Assembly (NCBI GenBank): GCA_021797085.1
Contig: JAKAAG010000005.1
Coordinates: forward strand, 1 to 48,786
Direction of reading: 5' to 3'
Length of the DNA: 48,786 nt
DNA from: Nanobdellota archaeon
GTDB lineage: Archaea; Nanobdellota; Nanobdellia; Parvarchaeales; Parvarchaeaceae
The notes beneath the pieces were generated by a model. That model worked only from the letters and a program-made list of their open reading frames with translations. It was not told where the DNA came from and did no database searches. The position numbers and the translations under genes are program-made. Shown here piece after piece: positions 37,435-46,957 of this stretch. Positions within the stretch are counted from its first letter, which is position 1; the number at the start of each line of letters is the position of its first letter.

Positions 37435-38472
37435 ATGTTATTGGAAATATTGCTTTCGGCGATAGTTGCAGCGATTGCCACATTCATAAGCGGTAAGTTC
37501 ATAATTCCATTGCTTGTAAGGGCTGGGCTAGTAGCACAGGATATAAATAAGGAAAAACGGCCAATGCTCCCATCAAGCGGAGGTTTCCTTTTGATTATAG
37601 GTTTGTTTGCTGGCATAATGTCACTTATAGCAGCCTACAATTATGTAATAAAGGCAGACCTAAATCCAGAAGCTCTTCTTCTAGGCTTATCATCAATAAT
37701 AATAATCTCCCTCATAGGATTTGTAGATGATCTATCTGGCGGAAAGATAAGAACATCGATGGCGGACATAAAAAGAATGGCCAAGGATTATTCTATTTTT
37801 AACGGAGGGATAAGACAATGGCAGAAGCCCCTGCTTACTTTAATAGGGGCAGTTCCTTTGATGGTTCTATTCTTTGGTAGCACAGTATATTTTCCTGGGG
37901 TAGGGAATGTTGTTATCAACCCAATAATATATATCGTAATTTTAATTCCCATTGGGGTTGTGTTTGCATCAAATGCTTACAATATGCTAGAGGGACTTAA
38001 TGGTATTGCAATACAAATGGGCCTAGTCTTGTTTGCAGCATTTTCCATTCTTTCTTTTCATATGCAGAATTACAATGGCTTTGCACTTTCTGTTATAATG
38101 TTTTCCGTGTTACTTGGCTATTTGTACTATGGAAAATACCCTGCAAAGATAATACCCGGAGACAGCCTTACATACCTTATAGGAGGTGCTGTTGCTGCAG
38201 TTGCGATAATAGGAGATATGCAGCTGTTTGCCATATTTATAATGATACCTTGGATAATAGAATTTGTTTTAAAGGCCAGAAAAAGATTCCATGCGAGTTC
38301 ATGGGGGATAATTCACAAGGATGGAACATTGTCTTCACCTTACGGAAAGGAAGTCTACTCACTAACGCACCTGTTTTTAAGAAAAGAAAAATACAAGGAA
38401 TGGCAGATAGCGCTAATGCTTACTTTGATTGAAGTAGTAATATCTGCAGTAGGTCTTGTTATATTCTGGTAA
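37435..38472 (+). CDS. Glycosyltransferase family 4 (UDP-GlcNAc-1-P:polyprenyl-phosphate transferase-like)
   Basis: MLPSSGGFLLIIGLFAG, FVDDLSGG, NAYNMLEGLNGIAIQMG, GDSLTYLIGG; multi-TM. Confidence 0.88.
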   Translation: MLLEILLSAIVAAIATFISGKFIIPLLVRAGLVAQDINKEKRPMLPSSGGFLLIIGLFAGIMSLIAAYNYVIKADLNPEALLLGLSSIIIISLIGFVDDLSGGKIRTSMADIKRMAKDYSIFNGGIRQWQKPLLTLIGAVPLMVLFFGSTVYFPGVGNVVINPIIYIVILIPIGVVFASNAYNMLEGLNGIAIQMGLVLFAAFSILSFHMQNYNGFALSVIMFSVLLGYLYYGKYPAKIIPGDSLTYLIGGAVAAVAIIGDMQLFAIFIMIPWIIEFVLKARKRFHASSWGIIHKDGTLSSPYGKEVYSLTHLFLRKEKYKEWQIALMLTLIEVVISAVGLVIFW

Positions 38473-38515
38473 GAATACTGGAAAGGGTTAAATTTAAACA
38501 AAATCTAATTAAAAT

Positions 38516-38986
38516 ATGGAAATAATACCGATGGGCAACACAACCGTGCAGTATGAAGGCGTTCTAGATGACCAGAAGTTCTACAATTTTCTTAGGGATC
38601 TGCTAGTTTCAGCTGGTTATTCGGTAAAGGAAACAAATTATATTCAGTTTTCTGGAGCAAATTACGTCATAAAGTGGGTAGCCATGAAAGTTATAGATGA
38701 TTATATGGCTTACAGGATAACTGTAAACCTAGATTACAGAAACATACAAGAAACTATGGCAGTGAAAGACGGCAAGCAGGTAAAGGCAAAGACGGGAACT
38801 GTGCAGGTACAGCTGGTTTCGGACATACTTGTAGACTATCTCAATAAATGGACAAAAGGCGTTTCAAAACTAGTAAGACCCATATACGATAAAATGAATG
38901 AAGAGGTCGTTGAGCAGAGAAAAGCGGCATTTGAAAGCGATGTAGAGAGCATAAAATCGGCCATACAGTCCAACTTCAACCAGTGA
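38516..38986 (+). CDS. Conserved-looking hypothetical protein, coupled to the NFACT gene
   Basis: 156 aa; stop immediately before the NFACT start; no family recognised. Confidence 0.6.
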   Translation: MEIIPMGNTTVQYEGVLDDQKFYNFLRDLLVSAGYSVKETNYIQFSGANYVIKWVAMKVIDDYMAYRITVNLDYRNIQETMAVKDGKQVKAKTGTVQVQLVSDILVDYLNKWTKGVSKLVRPIYDKMNEEVVEQRKAAFESDVESIKSAIQSNFNQ

Positions 38987-38988
38987 TC

Positions 38989-40752
38989 ATGCAAAGTTTA
39001 ACATCATTGGACATATATAAATTACTTGAGGAAATTAACTATATAAATGGGGGATTTATAAGAAACATAAAAAGCAGGAGAAATGAATTCTATTTTCTAA
39101 TTTATAAAGGAAAGGAATACTGGCTTAAAATAGTGCCGGGAAGTTATTTCTGCTTAGTTGATGAAAAACCTGAAGACAGTATAGACTTTGGATTCACACA
39201 GCTGGTCAAAAATGCGCTTAAGGGTAAAAGATTCTCAATAAAAATGCATAATTCCGACAGAATATTGGAAATAGAAACAGATAACAACAAACTGCTTATT
39301 GAAATGTTCTCTAAGGGCAATGTCATACTATTGAAGGATGAAAAGATAGAAAGGGCACTTTTCCAGCGAAAATTTGAAAGCAGAGAAATATCCAGCGGAG
39401 GTGAGTATGTATATCCTCCTGGAAACAAGAAATCATTTAACGACATGTACGGCGGTTTTTATTCCATTTTAAAGTCATCTGACAGAGAAAGCATAGTAAA
39501 AAGTCTTGCAATGGATTTTTCGATGGGAGGGTATTATGCCGAGGAGGCCTGTTTCCGCGCAAAAATTGACAAGTCTAAGAAGCCGCTGGATTTAAGTCAG
39601 GATGAGGCTAAAATGCTGAGGGAGAAATTCCTTGAGATAGTTAAAGAAAAGAAGCCAAACATAATTGATAAAAGGATCTTTTCTGCAATTGAATTAAAGC
39701 ATATTGAAGGACAAAAAGAGTACTTCAATAGCATGAACTCAGCAATCTTAAGCTTCTTTGAAAACCCTGCGGAAATAGAGCGGAAAAACCCTGTAAAACT
39801 AGAGCTTAACAAAGCACAGGACAGGCTGAAAGAATATGAGGAAGATATAGATTTTATAAATGGGAATTATGAGAGAATAGAAAACGCAATAAGGATTTTA
39901 AAGTCATCTGATAAAAGCATAGAGGAAAGAGAGAAAGAACTGGATAAACTAGGTTTTGTAATAAACGGAAAGAATATAATCCCAAAAGAAAGGCAAAAGC
40001 TTAACATAGACATAACGCAGACCCTTAATTATAACCTGTCTGGTTTATACCAAAAGGCAAAGAGATTGAAAAAAATAGACACTGAAGCAATAACTTCAAA
40101 GACAAAGATGATAAAAAGAATAAAAGTAAAGTCAGAAAACCAGTGGTATTCAAAATTTAGATATTTTGTAACCTCTAATGGCAAGTTAACAATAATAGGA
40201 AAGGACGTAAACCAAAACGAATCTCTTATAGAAAAGCATGTGGAAAAGAATGACTTAATTGGCCATGCGGATGTTTTTGGCAGCCCATTTGGGGTCATAA
40301 AATCAAATGAAAACAGTGAGATAAACAGAAAGGACATGGAAGAAGCTGCTATAATGATAGCCTCTTATTCATCTGCATGGAGAGCTGGTGCAGCAAACCT
40401 TGACGTTTATTTCGTAAAGCCTGAGCAGGTTACAAAAACTCCGCCTTCCGGTGAATACCTGAAGAAAGGGGCGTTTTACATAGATGGTAAAAGAGACTAC
40501 ATAAAAAGTGCGCAGCTGGGCATTTACATTTCTGTAGAGATAAAGGAGGAACTGGCAGACTTGAAAGTTACCCCCTATGAACCTGATAAAACCTTTTTCC
40601 TCATAAAGCCTGGAAACAAGAGGAGGGATGAGATTATAAGAAAAATAAACAGGGCCCTTTCACAGAAGTACTCTGTGCAGGTTAATGAGGATTATATAGA
40701 CAGGCTTTTACCGCAGGGCAAATCTTCTATAGAAAAGATTAAACTTGCCTGA
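38989..40752 (+). CDS. NFACT-family ribosome quality-control protein (RqcH/NEMF-like)
   Basis: MQSLTSLDIYKLLEEINYINGGFIRNIKS; HNSDRILEIET; C-terminal NFACT-R-like WYSKFRYFVTSNGKLTIIGKDVNQNESLIEKHVEKNDLIGHADVFGSPFGVIKS; ATG at 38989. Confidence 0.9.
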   Translation: MQSLTSLDIYKLLEEINYINGGFIRNIKSRRNEFYFLIYKGKEYWLKIVPGSYFCLVDEKPEDSIDFGFTQLVKNALKGKRFSIKMHNSDRILEIETDNNKLLIEMFSKGNVILLKDEKIERALFQRKFESREISSGGEYVYPPGNKKSFNDMYGGFYSILKSSDRESIVKSLAMDFSMGGYYAEEACFRAKIDKSKKPLDLSQDEAKMLREKFLEIVKEKKPNIIDKRIFSAIELKHIEGQKEYFNSMNSAILSFFENPAEIERKNPVKLELNKAQDRLKEYEEDIDFINGNYERIENAIRILKSSDKSIEEREKELDKLGFVINGKNIIPKERQKLNIDITQTLNYNLSGLYQKAKRLKKIDTEAITSKTKMIKRIKVKSENQWYSKFRYFVTSNGKLTIIGKDVNQNESLIEKHVEKNDLIGHADVFGSPFGVIKSNENSEINRKDMEEAAIMIASYSSAWRAGAANLDVYFVKPEQVTKTPPSGEYLKKGAFYIDGKRDYIKSAQLGIYISVEIKEELADLKVTPYEPDKTFFLIKPGNKRRDEIIRKINRALSQKYSVQVNEDYIDRLLPQGKSSIEKIKLA

Positions 40753-40971
40753 TTACTTTGAAGAATGTTCGATTATGAACTCTTCTATTGCCTTGCTTTT
40801 CGCAAGCTTTGTTATAAATCCTGCGATCTTATTTCTGTTCCTCTTCTGAGCGGTTATTACCTTGTTCAACGCTTCCTTGTTGTTTTCAAAATTGTCATTG
40901 AAAAGGGATTTGTACCTCTTTAGTACCTCTATTGTTGCGTTCCTTATCTCCTTGCCTCTTATCCTTCCCAT
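40753..40971 (-). CDS. rps17e: 30S ribosomal protein S17e (eS17)
   Basis: MGRIRGKEIRNATIEVLKRY...FENNKEALNKVITAQKRNRNKIAGFITKLAK. Confidence 0.88.
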   Translation of the reverse strand: MGRIRGKEIRNATIEVLKRYKSLFNDNFENNKEALNKVITAQKRNRNKIAGFITKLAKSKAIEEFIIEHSSK

Positions 40972-41082
40972 ATTTGATTAAAGATGCCGACACTACTATT
41001 TAATATTATCTTTTTTGACTAATGGTTAGCTTGATTGCAAAATGACAAATCCTTTTATAGTAATTTAATTATTATATTTCAT

Positions 41083-41154
41083 GCCTAGGTGGCTCAGTGG
41101 CAAAGCGTCTCCTTGGTAAGGAGAAGATCGCGAGTCCGATTCTCGCCCTAGGCT
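41083..41154 (+). tRNA. tRNA-Thr (anticodon GGT), T-loop TCCGATT (U55C)
   Basis: acceptor gcctagg/cctaggc, anticodon stem tctcc-ttggtaa-ggaga, T-stem gcgag/ctcgc; discriminator T; upstream TATA-like ttttatag. Confidence 0.93.
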
Positions 41155-41225
41155 TTCTCATTACATAGAAAGCAAAGAATGAATACCTGAAATCAAGTTA
41201 TTACATTAAACTATAAATAGCATTA

Positions 41226-41636
41226 TTAAAAATTAGCGAAGTAATCATCTACAAGTTCTTTTTCTGCTTCGTAAATACTTGTTTTGTATTCTTTGGCGTT
41301 TATCTTTTCCTCAAGGCCACGCAAAATAGAGCTTATTGTGACCTTCATTACCAAGCCAGGGCCTTGTTCCCTTAATTGTGTGCCGACTATACCGCTACTG
41401 TAAAGGATAACACCATAATCCTGCAATGTTAATTGAACTTTACCTAGCTCCTTGATATCATTAACATACTTCTCTAAGTATTTGGAAAATTTCAATGCTC
41501 TCGCTCTTCCTGCTTCCTTATAGAAATTCTGTATGGTTTTATCGATTTCTTTCCCAGTAAAGTATCCCTTAGAGCTCCACATATCTGCGGTTAATAGTTT
41601 CTCTAATGTTTTATCTTGAAAATGCTCAGTTCCCAT
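41226..41636 (-). CDS. Hypothetical protein (136 aa)
   Basis: Intact ATG-initiated ORF; no family recognised. Confidence 0.5.
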   Translation of the reverse strand: MGTEHFQDKTLEKLLTADMWSSKGYFTGKEIDKTIQNFYKEAGRARALKFSKYLEKYVNDIKELGKVQLTLQDYGVILYSSGIVGTQLREQGPGLVMKVTISSILRGLEEKINAKEYKTSIYEAEKELVDDYFANF

Positions 41637-41699
41637 CAGTGAGTTATATATCTATGTAGATTTAAAAATATTTTGTTTATAGTACTTTGCTTTTTTTAC

Positions 41700-41972
41700 C
41701 TATATTATATCTTCTTCCGCTACTACAACAAAATCGCCTATAGAGATAACCGCACTGTATGGAATCTCTTCGAAGCCGTTTTCATCTTTCTCAAACTGAA
41801 AAGTATTAGCATAAGAAGTAGGATTCTTTACGGATAAATAAACTAGCTCGCCGGTTCTTACTTCATATATAAGATCCTCGACAGTACCTATCTTCTTTCC
41901 ACTTTTTCCCACTATAGTTTTGCCTACTATGGTTCTTGCATCTATCTTTTCTCCTTTAGTTACGCCTGCCAT
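41700..41972 (-). CDS. PRC-barrel domain protein
   Basis: IVGKTIVGKSGKKIGTVEDLIYEVRTGELVYLSVKN; ATG at 41972 preceded by GGAGG. Confidence 0.82.
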   Translation of the reverse strand: MAGVTKGEKIDARTIVGKTIVGKSGKKIGTVEDLIYEVRTGELVYLSVKNPTSYANTFQFEKDENGFEEIPYSAVISIGDFVVVAEEDII

Positions 41973-42030
41973 AATCAACCTCCAGATAATTTTACTAATA
42001 TTTTTACATTAATATATAATTAACTGATTC

Positions 42031-42543
42031 TTAACTTAAAAAGCTTTTACTGCCATTAAAGAATATAAAGTACCTATCATTTTCAATGTAGCCCATTTCT
42101 ATTGGATTTAAGCTGCTTAAATCTATATTCGAAGCTTTTAAAACAGATATTAACAAATGGCCGTTTTCAGCCGTCAGAGAAAACAGCTTTTTAATTATGC
42201 TTTCACGATCGTTTTCTTCTATATCCTGCAGAACAGTTATACAGAAAACAACGTCAAATCTTTCATTTGAAACAAAATCCTGTATTCTTTCCTTTACAAC
42301 TGAAACCTTCTTGAATCCTTTTTTAACAATCATACCAGCCATGTCTGACGGCTCAATTGCAGTTATATCATTTTCCGGCAGGATTGATTCGAGTATACCA
42401 GTGCCTGCACCAACATCAAGTATTTTATCGCTACCTTTGACTTCTATCTTTGATAAAAGAAACCTTGCCTTGCTTTCCTGCTCCCTTAAATAAAGACTTT
42501 CATAACTTTTGCCTATAGAATTGTAATAAGTTATGGAATCCAT
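42031..42543 (-). CDS. Class I SAM-dependent methyltransferase
   Basis: DKILDVGAGTGILESILPENDITAIEPSDMA; FDVVFCITVLQDI; ATG at 42543 (MDSITYYNSIG). Confidence 0.82.
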   Translation of the reverse strand: MDSITYYNSIGKSYESLYLREQESKARFLLSKIEVKGSDKILDVGAGTGILESILPENDITAIEPSDMAGMIVKKGFKKVSVVKERIQDFVSNERFDVVFCITVLQDIEENDRESIIKKLFSLTAENGHLLISVLKASNIDLSSLNPIEMGYIENDRYFIFFNGSKSFLS

Positions 42544-42544
42544 C

Positions 42545-43978
42545 TTAATACGATTTTGCAAAGTATGCATTGAACTTTGCATCCTTGCCGCAGAATATGC
42601 ACTTTTCATTTATTAACTTCTCATTTTCCAGAGGTATCAGCCTTGAAGTAGCCCCTGTTTCGTTCTTTATGTTCTCTTCGCATTCAGGAGTGCCACACCA
42701 AGAAGCCTTTACTATGTGCAAGCTGTCCTTAACTGCTTTTACAAAACTTTCTTTTGAATTCTCTTCTCTTATCCTTTTTTTGCTGTCTTCTCTGGCATTT
42801 TCAAGCATTTTTTTGTGTATCTCTTCAAGTTTTTCCTTTATCTTTTCCATTTCATTGAATGCCAGCAATGACTGCTCATTGTTTATCCTTGTCTTCAAGG
42901 ACATGTTCTTTGAGTCAAGTTCCCTTTTGCCTACCTGTATTTTCAAAGGCACACCTTTCAAGTCATACTCGTTAAGCTTCCAACCTGGTGAGTATTCCTC
43001 TCTGTTGTCAAGAAGAACTCTTATCCCTATTTCCTTTAGCTTGGCTTCAATTTTTTTACAGTATTCTAGAATCTGGTCCTTTTCATCCTTTAATATTGGT
43101 ATTATAACACACTGATAAGGTGCAATATGCGGAGAGAGAACAAGCCCTTTGTTGTCTCCGTGTACCAATAGCATCACTCCAATTGAGCGCATTGAAATTC
43201 CCCAAGAGGTTTGAAATGGATATTGCAATTCATTCTTCTCATCCAAGAACTTTATGTCAAAAGGCTTGGAAAAGTTCTGTCCTAGGTTATGTGAAGTGGC
43301 AGCCTGCGACATGAAATTGTTTGGCAATACCGCCTCTACAGTATAAGTAGTTACTGCGCCTGCAAACTTTTCACTCTCGCTTTTCTTGCCTGCCAAAACC
43401 GGAACTGCAAGCATCTCTTCAAGGAACTGTTTATAAAAATTCAAAATATCTCTTGCGTTCTTGTCGGCTTCCTCATTCGTTCTGAATACGCAGTGCCCTT
43501 CCTGCCATAGAACTTCTCTTCCCCTCAATAGCAGCCTTGTTTCCTTTGTTTCCCACCTGACCATCGTATTCCACTGATTTATCAGCAATGGCAAATCTCT
43601 ATAACTTTTTATCCACTTTGAATAGCTGTCGTACATTATGGTTTCGGATGTAGGCCGTATTGCAAGCCTTTCATCAAGTTTCGTGTCTCCACCCATCGTT
43701 ACCCATGCTACTTCTGGGTTAAAACCAGCTATGTGCTCCTTCTCTTTTGATAGAATGCTTTCCGGTATCAATAAAGGAAAATAGGCATTTTTTACGCCTA
43801 CTGACTTAAACTTGCTGTCCAGATAGCTCACGCTCCTCTCCCACATCTCATAACCATAAGGGCGGTAAACTGCAAAGCCTTTCACTGCTGAAAAATCAAG
43901 CATCTCTGACTTAATGACAACTTGGTTATACCAGGAGATTAAATCGCTTTCTTTCTTTATTTCTATACCTTCAGCCAT
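42545..43978 (-). CDS. proS: Prolyl-tRNA synthetase (archaeal/eukaryotic type)
   Basis: RPTSETIMYDSYSKWIKSYRDLPLLINQWNTMVRWE; FRTNEEADKNA; HGDNKGLVLSP; Cys-rich C-terminal domain. Confidence 0.96.
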   Translation of the reverse strand: MAEGIEIKKESDLISWYNQVVIKSEMLDFSAVKGFAVYRPYGYEMWERSVSYLDSKFKSVGVKNAYFPLLIPESILSKEKEHIAGFNPEVAWVTMGGDTKLDERLAIRPTSETIMYDSYSKWIKSYRDLPLLINQWNTMVRWETKETRLLLRGREVLWQEGHCVFRTNEEADKNARDILNFYKQFLEEMLAVPVLAGKKSESEKFAGAVTTYTVEAVLPNNFMSQAATSHNLGQNFSKPFDIKFLDEKNELQYPFQTSWGISMRSIGVMLLVHGDNKGLVLSPHIAPYQCVIIPILKDEKDQILEYCKKIEAKLKEIGIRVLLDNREEYSPGWKLNEYDLKGVPLKIQVGKRELDSKNMSLKTRINNEQSLLAFNEMEKIKEKLEEIHKKMLENAREDSKKRIREENSKESFVKAVKDSLHIVKASWCGTPECEENIKNETGATSRLIPLENEKLINEKCIFCGKDAKFNAYFAKSY

Positions 43979-44081
43979 TAGTTTTTAATAGTATGTTAAT
44001 TAATAAAGCTTACCGATTTTATCAGTAAAAACTGTATATCCAAATAAAGTATAAAAACAAGTAGTTATTTCTTCTATCTAT

Positions 44082-46805
44082 ATGTCAAAATACGAATTTG
44101 AAGAAATAGAAAAGAAGTGGCGAAAAATATACGAAGAAAAGAAGCTTTATGAGGCTGATGCCGATGAAAAGAAGGAAAAATTCTTCGTAACCGTTCCGGT
44201 TATGTACCCTGACGGAAGACTGCATACAGGACATATGTACACGTGGACCCGAGCTGATATCTTCGCAAGATTCCAGAGAATGAAGGGAAAAAATGTGCTG
44301 TTTCCGCAGGGCTTCCACATGACAGGGGGGCCAATGGCAGGGATGTCTTTGCGTTTGAAAAACGGAGACGAGAAGGCAATAAAGATAATGAAAGACCAGG
44401 GAGCAAATGAAGAAGACATAAAGAGGTTTGCCGGCAATCCTTTGGAATTGGGTTTGTTCTTTGGAAAGACGTACAAAAGTGATTTTAATTTGGTGGGAAC
44501 ATCAATAGATTGGAGAAGAAACTTTATACTTTCATACACTGAGCAATACTCTAAATTCGTAGAATGGCAGTTTCGTAAACTAAGAGAGCTTGGATATATA
44601 ACGCAGGGCAGCCATCCCGTTGTATGGTGCCCAAGGGAAAACACTTCTCTGGGAGATCATGACAGGGCCGAAGGGGAAGGGGAAAGTCCGCAGGAATTCA
44701 CCATAATCAAATTTAAAGCCGACAATCTTATACTTCCAGCAGCTACATTAAGGCCTGAAACCATCTATGGAGTAAGCAATCTCTGGGTAAATCAAAACGG
44801 GCAGTACGAGAAGGTAAGGTTTTCCAACGGTGAAGAATGGATCGTTTCAAAAGAATTCACCGAAAAATTACCTTTCCAAAAGGACGTGGCAGAAAAAATA
44901 GAGGACTTTAATATCACAGACTTAGTAGGAAAAACAGCAGTAAACCCTGTAAACAACGAGGAAATACCAATAATAAATGCAGAATTTGTGAAGACTGACA
45001 GAAATACTGGAATAGTAATGAGTGTACCAATGCACGCTCCATTTGATTATAATTATTACAACAAGAAAAAAACAGAAATCAAGCTAAAGGAACCCCGTAA
45101 GATAATAGACGTGAAAACAAACCCTAATTTAATAGAGGAAGCTATTAAACGCTTTGGAACAGAAGACGAAAAGGAACTTGAAAACGCAACTAAATATGTG
45201 TATAAAACAGAATTCAACTACGGAATATTAAATGATAGTAACGGTCCGCTGAGCGGAAAACCTGTAAAAGAGGCAAAGGAATACGCAATTGCGCTTATAA
45301 AAGAAAAAAATGCCTATGACAACTTCTATGAAACCTCTGGTGAGGTGATATGCAGATGCGGTGCCAAAGGGCTAATAAAACTTGTTGAAAACCAGTGGTT
45401 TATAAGATATTCTGACAAGCAGCTTAAAGAAAAGACTCTAGACTGGATACAGAAAATGGACGTAAGGCCCGAAGAAGCAAAGGCGCAGATAATAAATGCT
45501 GTTTACAACATGGAGGATAAAGCCGCAACTAGGAGCGGGGGATTGGGTACACCGCTGCCATGGGATAAGAACTGGCTTATAGAACCGCTTAGTGATTCTA
45601 CAATTTACATGGCTTATTACACTTTTGCACACATCATAAAAAACATGAAACCGGAGGAAATAACGGATGAAATGTTTGATTACATACTTTTAGACAAAAA
45701 AACTGACAAAAAATTCACTGAGAACATTGAAAAAATGAAGAAAGAATTTGAGTATTGGTATCCGCTAGATTTAAGAGTTACAGCAAAGGAACTGATAACA
45801 AACCACATTGCTTTTTTTATAATGACCCATGTTGCAATCTTCAGCAAGGACAAATGGCCCAAAGGGTTGGGGATAAACGGATGGCTTACTGTAAACGGAA
45901 AGAAGATGAGCAAGTCAAAGGGAAATACAATGACTATAGATTATGTGGTAAACAATTACGGAGCGGATTCCGCTAGGTTAATAGCATCTGCATCCAATGG
46001 CATGGATGACGCTGCCTGGGATCTAAACAACATAAACGGCTTCAAACAAAAGATAGAGTTTATACTTGAGCTTACTGAGATAATGGACAGCTTTTCCGAT
46101 GAAAGAAAGCTTGTAGACGAGTTCTTACTGTCAAAGATAAACTACCTTATAGAAAACAGCGAAAAGGGATACGATTCAATGAAATACAAAAACTCATTGA
46201 ACTATTCATTCTTTGAATTCATAGAAAACATAAAAAGCTACATAGACTACGGGGGAAACAATAAGGATACCTTAAAATACGCTATAACAGTATTTTCAAA
46301 ACTTAATCATCCTTTGTTTCCATTTGTAACTGAAGAGATAAACAATGCATTAAATAAAGGAGAGCTCTTGGAAACATATGAAAGCTGGCCTGAAATAAAG
46401 GAAGAGTATAAAAATGAGCTTGTTGAAAATGAATTCGATGTACTGAAGCAGACGATAGACGACATAAACAACCTTGTAAACCTGATAAACAAAGATCCAA
46501 AGGAAATAATAATAGGCATAGCTGGAAAAGAAAAATTTGACATATACAACAAGGTAGAGGAAATAACGCACAGGACCAGGGATTTAAAGGAAATAAGAAA
46601 GGAGGTCCCATCAAACGAATTTGTGAACAAACTGCTTAAAAATCCGAAAAGGCTGCCAAACAAAAAACTTGACTATGAGCTAGAAAAGAAAGTATTCATT
46701 GAATCCAAAAGCAAATTAAAGGAAATGTACAATGCGGAGATAAAGATAGAGGAAAGCAATGAAGAAAAGGCATCTCCCGGAAAGCCAATGCTGATAATAA
46801 AATGA
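44082..46805 (+). CDS. leuS: Leucyl-tRNA synthetase
   Basis: MYPDGRLHTGHMYTWTRADIFARFQRMKGKNVLFPQGFHMTG; KKMSKSKGNTM. Confidence 0.95.
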   Translation: MSKYEFEEIEKKWRKIYEEKKLYEADADEKKEKFFVTVPVMYPDGRLHTGHMYTWTRADIFARFQRMKGKNVLFPQGFHMTGGPMAGMSLRLKNGDEKAIKIMKDQGANEEDIKRFAGNPLELGLFFGKTYKSDFNLVGTSIDWRRNFILSYTEQYSKFVEWQFRKLRELGYITQGSHPVVWCPRENTSLGDHDRAEGEGESPQEFTIIKFKADNLILPAATLRPETIYGVSNLWVNQNGQYEKVRFSNGEEWIVSKEFTEKLPFQKDVAEKIEDFNITDLVGKTAVNPVNNEEIPIINAEFVKTDRNTGIVMSVPMHAPFDYNYYNKKKTEIKLKEPRKIIDVKTNPNLIEEAIKRFGTEDEKELENATKYVYKTEFNYGILNDSNGPLSGKPVKEAKEYAIALIKEKNAYDNFYETSGEVICRCGAKGLIKLVENQWFIRYSDKQLKEKTLDWIQKMDVRPEEAKAQIINAVYNMEDKAATRSGGLGTPLPWDKNWLIEPLSDSTIYMAYYTFAHIIKNMKPEEITDEMFDYILLDKKTDKKFTENIEKMKKEFEYWYPLDLRVTAKELITNHIAFFIMTHVAIFSKDKWPKGLGINGWLTVNGKKMSKSKGNTMTIDYVVNNYGADSARLIASASNGMDDAAWDLNNINGFKQKIEFILELTEIMDSFSDERKLVDEFLLSKINYLIENSEKGYDSMKYKNSLNYSFFEFIENIKSYIDYGGNNKDTLKYAITVFSKLNHPLFPFVTEEINNALNKGELLETYESWPEIKEEYKNELVENEFDVLKQTIDDINNLVNLINKDPKEIIIGIAGKEKFDIYNKVEEITHRTRDLKEIRKEVPSNEFVNKLLKNPKRLPNKKLDYELEKKVFIESKSKLKEMYNAEIKIEESNEEKASPGKPMLIIK

Positions 46806-46957
46806 AATGGACTTACCTTACAGCAATAAGCCTGTTGACATTATTCATAAGCCTTATACTCATTTTTGTATTCCATATATTCATCTTCATACTATTTTTA
46901 TTCTTTCCATTCTTTAGTTTATTTAGGAGAAAAAATGGAAAAGGGAAGATTAAATAA
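46802..46957 (+). CDS. Putative small hydrophobic membrane protein (51 aa)
   Basis: Start overlaps the leuS stop (ATGA): MKWTYLTAISLLTLFISLILIFVFHIFIFILFLFFPFFSLFRRKNGKGKIK*; overlaps the trm5 start by 23 nt; not in ORF track. Confidence 0.5.
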   Translation: MKWTYLTAISLLTLFISLILIFVFHIFIFILFLFFPFFSLFRRKNGKGKIK

